DNA of 64,000 bases from Triglochin maritima (Eukaryota; Streptophyta; Magnoliopsida; Alismatales; Juncaginaceae). A program made the position numbers and the translations under genes. How positions within the stretch are numbered: the stretch's first letter is position 1; the number at the start of each line of letters is the position of its first letter. The stretch covers positions 26,062,501 to 26,126,500 of the forward strand of contig OY821786.1 of the NCBI GenBank assembly GCA_963682175.1. Direction: 5' to 3'. Shown here in pieces: positions 56,038-64,000 of this stretch. The notes below the pieces were generated by a model, which was not told the DNA's origin, searched no databases, and was given only the letters and a program-made list of their open reading frames with translations.

Positions 56038-59000
56038 GATTAGTAGCATATCATGCATCATATTCATGCTATATATCTTTTATTTTACCTCAATATTGTG
56101 CTACTCAAGTTGTTTGTAGTGTTTTAGGAGTTAGGTAACAAAGAAGAGGAAGGGAGGAAAAAGGACCTAAATATAACAAGTATGGACTGATTTGGAAGGT
56201 TCTGGACCTATTTGTAATGCACAAGGACTGGATCGCAAATCAGGAAGGACCCAAGTGCAAACCCGGAGGGATGTGATTGTGAAATGCAAAATATGGTGAC
56301 AAAATGACTTGAATCAGATCATTATTTCGCCAATTAAACTCATAGTGATTCGAGCCAGTAGACCAGGACTTTACCCCACGTGACAATTGAAGAAATAAAG
56401 CAACACACCAAATTTCAACCTGATCGGACCCATTTGATCCGCCACTGGCGGATCAAAATGGTCCAAATGGTCTCCAATTTTGGTCGTGGTTCGGGTTGTC
56501 GGGTCAGAGCATTCCTGGACTATCAGATGTGATTTTGAGACGTCCGATTATTCCCAGATTAATCCTAACCAAGTATTAGTCTATATATACCATTGTAATC
56601 CCTCCTCTCCACCTCTTCTTCCTCCTCTCCCCATTAGAGTAGGTTTTAGTTTCCTATTTTAGTAGTGTAATAAGGGGGTTGGAGAGGAGCAAACTTTGTA
56701 TTTTTGTTTCTTAATCTAGTTTTGTTCTTGTTCTTTACTTTAGTGTCTTTATTTTGATGCAATTTCTTTTATGTTGTTGTTTGGTTAATCTTGTTTTCAG
56801 CTATTTACATTATGGGATCTTGTTATTTTTATTCTTTCTTTAGTGTAGATATGAGTAGAGAGTAGTCCATCCCCATTGGGGGGTGGAGAAGAAGGTGATT
56901 TGATTATGTGATGGATTAGTGTGTGTGTGTGTTAATCTTAATCCTTTAAGCCTTACATGATTTCCACAACCATCTAATGGGATTTCACTCTTATCTTTGA
57001 TGTGCTAATGCTCTTGAATGAAGCTTAGCACATGCTTAGATTAGTGGACCTATTTTATGGGGAATGATGAGGTTAGGATAAGGATAGAGTGGAAGAAGGG
57101 AACAAGACATGTATGCATGTGCTCATGTTGGCTTTATCCAAATTAATGTCTTGTATGTTTTAATGATTCTGATAAATCTTATTTCATGTGGAGACATAGT
57201 TGGATTTGAGTCATGATGCATGTGAACATATTAGCTTCATTTTAATTATTGTCTTGTATGTTTTAATGATAATGTCTTATCTTATTTCATGTGGAGGCAA
57301 AGTTGGAATTGAGTTTTATGAATTTCGTGTATGACATGTTTTGATGAGCACAAATAAACACACACTACAAACATTTTCATTCCGCATTGTTTCTCTACTC
57401 CTCGAGGGGTTTAGTTTTATTGCTTATTTTCCGCTTTCTTTCGCATTGTAGCATAGCTTAGACTTCATCCCTTTTTCCTTTTCCCACTCGAGTATTGTGA
57501 ACTCTGTTAGGATAGGAGGCCCTCTAATCACTAGATAAATGTGGAATTAAAAATAATAATCGAAGGATTAAGGGAAGAGACAATGCAAACCACAAAATCA
57601 ACGACACCGGAGTTAGAGAGGTTCGGCACCACACCCGGTCCTAGTCCTCCTCGTAAGCCTCGCTCAATCCTCCAAGCCTCGCTTATGGTTCCACTAACCG
57701 ATTTCCGTTCCGGATCGAGATCAATGTCGTTTACAACCATCGAGCGTTGAGAACAACCTCGCCTCGCTCGTGTCTCCTCTCACAACCCAAGAGGGAGCTT
57801 CCTCGAAGCTTAACAACTCTTTGGTGATTCTTGAATAGGGGGATGGAATCACAATCTAACTCTCTATACTTGAGCACACTTGGATATGGATATGGAATTA
57901 AATATGCAAGTGGTGAAGTTTTGGCTTGAGTGTTAAGGATTGAGAGCTTGAAGATGAAGAGGATTTGGCTTTGAGTGTTGGATTGATAGAGAGTGTTCAA
58001 GAGTCTCAAAACCAACAAATAGGATCCTATTTATAAGCCTTCAAGCTCTACTAGCCATTTGGGAGTTGGTGCGGAAATGGACCAATAGGAATGCAAGATG
58101 TGACTTAAGCTCGGGCAGATTTCTATACACATTCGGTCGACCGTTAACAGAACGGTAGTCCAAAGAATTGGTCTGAGTTAAGCATACGGTTGACCGAATA
58201 GGGCTCGGATCACCATTCACCAACTTCTAGTAGCTTTTAACAATTTAGCCCTAATTAAATTTGGTTAACCAAATTCCATTCGGTTCACCGTTCCAAGGTG
58301 GACAGTAAGATTGGTTGGGCTATGATCTACTCAAGTTCGACTGACCGTGTACACTTTGGTAGACCGAAGTTAGCATGGGTTTTGCGCTGACAGTTATAGC
58401 TCAAATAGTAATTTGGGTACAATGGTCAAGTGCCATGTGTAAATAGCCGTTAGGTGCCTAAAGCCAAAAAGCACTCGGTTGACTGATAAGTATTCGGTGG
58501 TCCGAAGTGGGACAAGTCAATTGGGCTCTAGGGACTCGATTCGAATACGACTGTTGGAGCAAAGTCCAAAACCAGTCCAGGGCTATTCGGTTGACCAAAG
58601 TGGTTCGGTCTTCCATCAGGGCAATTCTAGATGACACCTAAGTTTTACTTGTGGGAAGTATTCAGGTGACCGATAGGTGTTCGGTGGACCCAACTAGAAA
58701 GGTTTCGGTTGACCAGGAGGTGTTCGGTTTACCGAATCTGGACAGGATAGAATCCTAGTGCTCAAGTTTATATTAAACCTTATGGACTCAATAAATACAA
58801 AATTACATGTCTTGTTCGAAAGCTTTGATTACAAGTCTTGAGTCTTGATGTCTTTCTCCCAATGCTCCTTTTGTCAATTATCTTGATCAACCTATTAAGA
58901 TGATTGCAAGTATACAAATATGTATGCAATGCATGTAATCGTGTTTGCTCACTTTGATTGATTAGGTTGATTGATTAAGATTAGTTTAATTAATCACCAA

Positions 59001-59123
59001 AATTAATATAGATTAAGGCCAAAAAGCCAACAAACTCGACTCGTGCACGTTCCTTGTGGATCGACCCGTGCTTGCTACCGCCTCAACGCGGCTGCGCACT
59101 TCGGTTAATTTAACTAATTCAAT
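56038..59123 (+). mobile_element. Athila-like solo LTR (subfamily B), split by a SIRE solo LTR
   Basis: It starts GATTAGTAGCATATCATGC and ends near AACTAATTCAAT. It separates two halves of the palindromic repeat zone, with AGGAC and CGGAC as the imperfect duplication. Without the nested SIRE LTR it is about 1.55 kb. A perfect palindrome GATCCGCCACTGGCGGATC lies at 56436-56454. Confidence 0.85.
57505..59032 (-). mobile_element. SIRE-like solo LTR, target duplication AACTC
   Basis: The LTR runs from TGTTAGGATAGG to AAAAAGCCAACA (1,528 bases) with AACTC at 57500-57504 and 59033-59037. It is more diverged than 31209: its GGTCGACC palindromes are mostly degraded to GGTTGACCG or GGTGGACC forms. 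No internal region is present. Confidence 0.93.
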
Positions 59124-59460
59124 CGGACACCTTACTTAAAGGCAGAAAGAATTTGAACTGTCTTCCGAGTTTCAAGGACAGACTCATTCTTTAAAGGACA
59201 AACCAAACCTTTGATAGATACATGTCCTTTAAAGGACACACGTGTTCTTTAAACAAAAGACTTGGACTTGTGCCCTTTAACGGTTGTCCATGTGGTTTAA
59301 GGATCCTTTCGAGATAAAGAACAGACAAGTACTTTTACGAACATACGTGTCCTTTAAAGGATATAAGTGTTCTTTAAAGCAATGACTTGTGGTTTAAAGG
59401 ACCCTTTTGAGTTTCGAAGAACAAAAAACTTGTGCTTTAAAATTTAAAAATTTATTGGCT
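59124..59460. repeat. TCCTTTAAAGGA palindromic repeat zone, right part
   Basis: It contains TGTCCTTTAAAGGACA (59223-59238) and many variants. A longer unit with GTGGTTTAAGGA and CTTTTCGAG-like sequence recurs near 59291 and 59389, as well as at 55983 in the left part, suggesting tandem units of about 100 bp or more. Confidence 0.8.
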
Positions 59461-59601
59461 TAATTTAAAATTTCAAATGATTACAATTTCAAGAGTTGTA
59501 TCTAGTTAGAATCGGAAAGATACAAAATGCGAATAATTACAGTTAACAAGATTCCACATCAATTTTCTACTATAAACAATTAGCTTTTGAATATGTTATC
59601 C

Positions 59602-60190
59602 CTAAGCGAATACATTGCCATTGTGCCTCTGACTAAGTGATTTATTGTCCATTTCAGTTGTGGGATGCACGTCTAACATTAAGAATTTTATCCAGTGAAG
59701 GACATACACTCCACAATCGTTGTTATTTGGGGCTTGGCGTTGACACTTTTCCCTTTCATAGAACAGCTTCCGGTCCATGTTGAGGAAGGATCTCCAGAAT
59801 TCTGCCATTATTACCGCTACTTGTTCATGGACACCCACTATCATTTTTGGATTATCGTTGTCTCCAACATGCCAAGGAAGGTTGTTAAGTTGTGTTACTT
59901 GTTTAGTTCTTCCGTCCATAGTCAACAATGTCTAGTGTCCTGATTTTATCATTTATTGTGCAATGACTATCAATTATCTTGATCAATTATCTATGTCCTT
60001 TGGGTCCCAATCTTTTAGTTTTTTTTAAACTACGAATGAAAAGAAATCATGGTAGTCGGGCTCGATAGCAGCGGTGGCCGTGTAGGGAGTGAGAATAACC
60101 TTCCTTTGGTAGCATCCCAACTTCTGTTTTTCCTCCCACAAAGCAAGCAATGCGTCTATTAACTTTCCATTAAAATAAGTGTAATTAACT
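59602..60190 (-). pseudogene. Ulp1-like cysteine protease remnant
   Basis: The minus-strand frame 59928-59602 contains QAPNNNDCGVYVLHWIKFLM, the Gln and Cys active-site block of C48 (Ulp1/SUMO protease-like) peptidases, close to the usual QxxxxDCGxxV. About 100 bases upstream in the gene's direction a second stretch (60180-60015) reads as a plausible earlier part (LLALWEEKQKLG...), but it ends in a stop and is not joined to the first. The catalytic His and Asp region is not recognisable. Plant CACTA and some Mutator-like transposons carry C48 domains. As this lies convergent to the CACTA fragment at 55068, both could come from decayed transposons. It is not an intact host SUMO protease. Confidence 0.65.
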
Positions 60191-60417
60191 TGTCATTTCA
60201 GTGGATTAAATCCAACCTTGATTCACAAAATTAAATATACTTACATCTATTGATAGATCGGAGCCTTTATTGATTAGATATTTTAGATCTTTTAAGCTTA
60301 TTAAGTCCCCGTCCAGGGACCACACAACTTTTTGCAAGTTTTCCCTGGTGCTGTTAAATTAAGAAGCACATTTTTTCCTCATTTGTCAACTTGGTCATGG
60401 CTTTCATGTTAATGTTT

Positions 60418-60911
60418 TTATTTTATTTTTGTGCATGGGTTTGCTAGCCAGCTTTTTGTTAGAGAATTCACTTCTTGTTTGTCCAAAATTTGATTTCCAT
60501 TATATTTCAGCCTCTTTAGCACAATTGTCACTTCTATGATTTGTTCTCTTTCTCTTTTCTTTTCTATACGGTTTTTCTTTTGATTCTCTTTTTTCTTGTT
60601 CAAAGTTCTTAGTCTTCTTCTTTCTTCCCTCTCCTTTTTCTCTGCTTCTGCTTCTTTTTTTAGGGAAATCTTTTTTTCCTTGCTTTTTGGATCCTCCATT
60701 CCATGTTCTCTCTTCTTCGTATTTCTTTTATTCCTCTTCTCTTCTTCTTACATCCTCTCTTTTTTCTTTCTTTCTTTATTTCTTCTTCTTCTTCTTCTCT
60801 TTCTTTCTTTATTTCTTTCTTTCTCTTTCTCTTTCTCTTTTTCTTTTTCTTCTTCTTCTTTTTATTCTCTTTCTTTATTTCTTCTTCTTCTTCTGTTTCT
60901 TTCTTATGCAA
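60418..60911 (-). pseudogene. Lys/Glu-rich coding-like region over a polypyrimidine tract
   Basis: Two overlapping minus-strand frames (60699-60418 and 60911-60660) encode highly charged K/E/R-rich sequence that could be a coiled coil. The first ends with a less biased stretch, LKRLKYNGNQILDKQEVNSL, which looks more like real protein. Charged linkers often precede the C48 domain in transposon proteins, and this region lies directly upstream of the Ulp1-like remnant. The alternative is that an expanded CTT/CTTT repeat simply leaves frames open. I favour a repeat expanded inside an old gene, with low certainty. Confidence 0.3.
60540..60905. repeat. Polypyrimidine (CTT/CTTT)-rich tract
   Basis: About 365 bases are almost purely C and T on the plus strand, with runs of CTT and CTTT units, most regular at 60770-60890. 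Such purine/pyrimidine asymmetry can form triplex DNA. Confidence 0.9.
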
Positions 60912-61049
60912 ACAACAGAAGGGAAAGATGAGAATTTCCTAAAGAAGTGGTGTAAGGGAGAGAGAGACTTAGATGAGGACAGAGATAAACTCGACTTCTA
61001 ATGGATCATGTTGAGAATGTCACACCACAAACATGGCTCAAACAACCTA

Positions 61050-61889
61050 GACCTAGTCTTCTTTAAACTAGATGACTCTTAACTAGTGAGTTGATTAAGT
61101 CGTTCTTGGTTCACCTCCCTCGGCAACCCGATAGATTGGCAAGCTCATGTATAGCTAGTTGGAGCGCTTCCAGTATAGCCAGTGTCAATTAAATAACCAC
61201 TTCACTTGGGGGATACTTCCTAGGCACCAATTTTCTTCAATTATGTCGCCACAAAAATACTTCCTAGGCACCAATTTTCTTCAATTATCTTCAGATCATA
61301 CAAGTCATGATAGAACCAACTCCTTAATTCAGTCTGAGTATCCATAGGTTCAATGTCTAATTTATTTTAAATTAGGCTTGGGTGACACTTAGGTTGGTGG
61401 TTTGTGGGCCATAGAAGGGTGATGAAATACCCACCGTATCTTGATTTTCTATAGGTTGTGCTCTTTAGAGTTGTTTAACTTAGATCTCACAATCAATCGC
61501 TCCAAACAAACTTGAATCTCACTCTTGTCCTGATGCAACCCTACTAACTATATGAAATACAACCTAATGCGTGAATGCGTGTTGGAAATATGTACCTTTC
61601 TCCAACAATTAACGAGAAAAATTGAAAGTAAAGAAAAGACAATGCAAGCACAAGTAAACTACAGACGTTGTAAACAAACAGAGAAAATTTTAGATCAAAT
61701 TGACAAACCCAATCCGTTATTTCGTGGGTCACCCAAGCTTATAGTCCACAGATCTGTGGATCCTACTTGCTACCAATGCTCTGATTTTCCTACCCGACCT
61801 CTTGTCTTCAATGAAACCTAAAATTATTGTTAGATCCAACTTGTAACACTGCCCAATATGTTCCTAAAACACAAATTGAACTTCACACG
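61050..61889 (-). mobile_element. Athila-like leader, minus strand, degenerate
   Basis: It is the inverse of leaders at 18040-19000 and 36785-37700: reversed blocks such as CACTCTTGTCCTGATGCAACC and GGGTGATGAAATACCCACC are recognisable. A perfect palindrome TCCACAGATCTGTGGA is at 61745-61760, about 130 bases from the primer site, in the position of the leader palindromes of the other elements. The gene that should follow toward 61050 is missing. Confidence 0.7.
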
Positions 61890-61917
61890 GCGCACCTCCC
61901 CGACAACGATCCCAAAA
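61890..61917 (-). other. Degenerate tRNA-Asp primer site
   Basis: The minus strand reads TTTTGGGATCGTTGTCGGGG, a mutated form of TTTTTGGCGCCGTTGCCGGGG, followed by the conserved AGGTG. Confidence 0.65.
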
Positions 61918-62235
61918 CTTGATGATCTTAAAGTCAACCGCAAGCATACGGTGTCACGGTATATGGGTCAAAAACAAGGAGGCAATGGTGAATTCCAATT
62001 TGAATGATTTATGCAAATAAACTAACATGCATGCGAAAACCTATGGTGTAGAGAAGTTGATTTTTTTCTTTTTAATGAATTACGTACCTAATGATTTAAC
62101 TGAAGCTAAATTAAGAATGGTTGATATGAGACTTCAGATATTAAAATTGGAGATGAGGTATATAAATTTACGATCAATAAGAATTCATGGTTGGAAATAC
62201 AAGAGATTTAGATTATAGAAACTAAGCATCACATA
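61918..62235 (-). mobile_element. Athila-like LTR end, degenerate
   Basis: The reversed LTR end motif (AACCGCAAGCATACGGTG, compare AACCGCAAGTGCACG) adjoins the primer site. Beyond about 61990 the sequence no longer matches any LTR in the window. It stops before the plus-strand gag, so two elements have been joined by rearrangement. Confidence 0.5.
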
Positions 62236-62255
62236 AAACTAAGCATCCGGGTTCC

Positions 62256-64000
62256 ATGGCTGATCAGTACCACGAGGAGGAGCAGTTGCTAGACCTACAT
62301 GTTCTCGTTTCTCTGCGTGATCAATGCTTTCCGGCACGGACTGCTCTTCCATCATGCATCGCGTTGCCCTAGGCAACTGGGAACCACTTTGAGGTTAAAC
62401 CTCAGTATATCTCCATGATCCCTCATTTCTCGGGTAAGGGTGATCCCTATCTCTTTCTCCGAGAATTTGAGGAGGTTTGTGCTATGTTTAAGATGCAGCA
62501 GCTGAGCACAGACTTCATCCATCTTCGACTGGTCCCTTTCGCTATGAAAGATGACGCTAAGAAGTGCTTGTATAGCCACCAAGTGAGCACCTTCGCAACT
62601 CGGACTAGTTTCAATTTACATTTCTCAAAAAGTATTTTCCTCATCAGTGGACTCAAAAGTTGAGACAAGAAATCAATTCTTGCTATCAACTCGAGTCTGA
62701 AACATTCCATGCATACTTTGAGAATTTTAAGGAGCTACTTTCCTTGTGCCCTCACCATGGCATTGAGTTGTGGTGCCTTTGTCAAATTGTATATGAAGGT
62801 CTGAGCACTTCATCCTTAATGTTTCTTGAATCCATGTGTCAAAGAGATTTCTTGGGAGAGGAAGAGAGTGACGTAGGGGACTTTCTCAAAGACCTCGCTG
62901 AAACGTCCATGCAATGGGAATGTATTAGGGAACCACCTGCATCACATAGTAGCATAGGAGCGAGTATCACAAATTCCAACCAAGCAAAAGCAGGTTCAGT
63001 TTTTGCCGTCAATTCCGATATGGCCAATGAGGCACGTTATGCAGCCTTGATGCATCGTGTGGACTCGATGGAGATCCAGAACCAAATGAAAATTTCCCAA
63101 GCATATGCATGTAGTTCCGATTCATGTCATAGGTGTGGTATGGTCGGTCATGTGAGCGAGGAGTGTAGTTACATGGCTCTAGAAATGGAGCAAGTCAATG
63201 ACATTAACAACCGCCCCAGAAATGACCCATATTCTTCATCATATAACCCAGGTTGGAGGAACGATCCAAACTTCTCTTGGAGCCAAACTAATGGTCAAGG
63301 TGGTCCTTATAACTATGCACACCCCCAAGCACAACAATACAAGCACAACATGCATCCATGCATCCATCTCAGGCATATCCTACTAAGGTCCAACCCTTTG
63401 GCCCACCAGGGTTCCCCAGTGGAAACAACAACGAATTCGTGTTTGGGTCACTTGAGAACTTGATCAAAAATTTCATATCTAACTAGGGTCAAGCCCTTAT
63501 GACCACTCAACAAGATCTGACTTCCACTAAGCAATTCCTGAAATCTCTTGTGCTTCAGGTCGGCCAATTGGCCCAATCTATACATGTAAGAGAACTGGGG
63601 ACGCTTCCTAGCCAACCTGAGACTAATCCACGTGAGTACCACCAGCCGAACACTTATGTTCCAAGCTTGGCACCATGTGCATGGCAAACAACCAGTGTGG
63701 GAGAACCTGTTAACCACATTAATGCCATTGTGATGTTAAGGAGTGGGAAACAGGTTGACAACTAAATTTCCATGTCGCAACCACCATCTGTGAAGCCTGT
63801 GCTGCCCCTTGGTAGGAATGATGGTGAGAAAGAGGCTGAGGGTGAGGGTAATACACTAACGCCTTCTCATCAGGCATCGTAGAAAACCTACCTGCCAAAA
63901 GCTCCATAACCTAGTAGGTTAACTAAGAAACAGAGTGACAGTGCCGACAAAATGATGGAGATATTCAAGAAAGTGAATGTCAACATTCCTTTCTTAGACT
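62256..64000 (+). pseudogene. Athila-like gag-protease, broken, runs off the window
   Basis: The ATG at 62256 fits the gag start. The capsid-type gag domain is recognisable: SMIPHFSGKGDPYLFLREF (from about 62406), then FKELLSLCPHHGIELW (from about 62727), typical of the Retrotrans_gag domain in Athila. A knuckle CHRCGMVGHVSEEC (63126-63167) is followed by NDPYSSSYNPGWRNDPNFSW. Then come VGQLAQSI and the linker MLRSGKQVDN that precede protease. Damage includes a stop near 62372, a frameshift near 62610, another near 63400-63460, and several stops from 63510 on. The protease itself would lie beyond 64000. Gag forms the particle; this copy cannot. Confidence 0.9.

Noticed and set aside
60596..60931. 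Open frame of 111 codons rich in S, F and L on the plus strand
   Set aside because: It only reflects the CTT/CTTT tract; composition is extreme and no conserved motif is present.

Overview
This window looks like intergenic heterochromatin of a flowering plant with a large, retrotransposon-rich genome. I can support no intact host gene, rRNA or tRNA. Almost every base belongs to LTR retrotransposons or their decayed fragments, many of them nested. The lineages were recognised from the sequence: Athila-like Ty3/gypsy elements (primer site complementary to plant tRNA-Asp; gag and protease typical of Athila), SIRE/Maximus-like Ty1/copia elements (TGGTATCAGAGC primer site; gag N-terminus), a second copia-like family with LTRs of about 2.1 kb, and a Tekay/Del-like chromovirus (TGTAAGACCC...GGCGTTACA LTR with a typical upstream tract). 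DNA transposon traces are a small hAT-like element, a CACTA-type transposase-associated domain and a Ulp1-like protease remnant.

Layout. 1-9457: SIRE LTR and head-to-head or truncated Athila LTRs, with a deleted SIRE element at 5166-6952. 9458-17001: Athila 3' region (minus strand) split by a copia-like element (9747-14464, itself carrying an Athila solo LTR) and a SIRE solo LTR (15001-16470). 17002-22711: decayed non-autonomous Athila-like element on the plus strand. 22712-31208: minus-strand Athila-like element with gag, protease and a C-terminal domain but no reverse transcriptase; its LTR holds a chromovirus solo LTR, which holds a hAT-like element. 31209-33642: SIRE remnant. 35202-42560: a complete, very young non-autonomous element (LTRs about 1.56 kb, target duplication ATTAG, intact 490-codon ORF) sitting in sequence that ends in a chromovirus 3' end and LTR (42561-46137). 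46138-49779: duplicated SIRE/Athila fragments. 49865-53522: copia-like solo LTR with a nested Athila-like solo LTR. 53523-60950: the least repetitive part, with CACTA and Ulp1 remnants and a palindromic TCCTTTAAAGGA repeat zone split by nested solo LTRs. 61050-64000: rearranged Athila leader (minus) and a degenerate gag-protease gene (plus) running off the end.

Main points of interest. (1) A two-palindrome module, GACCGCCAATTGGCGGTC twice with a 3-bp gap, occurs in U3 upstream of the TATA box and again about 140-150 nt downstream of the primer site in the same element; other Athila sublineages have different palindromes at the same places. (2) The young element's only protein joins a CCHC knuckle to a C-terminal domain (HQPxGWRV motif) that another element fuses directly to its protease in place of reverse transcriptase. 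(3) These LTRs carry a plant snRNA-type upstream element (GTCCCACATCG) exactly 32 bp before TATAAATAG in every full copy. (4) The SIRE LTRs carry about ten GGTCGACC palindromes in their U3. Together they suggest non-autonomous elements that keep a small protein and palindromic cis sites and borrow the remaining enzymes; this is inference.
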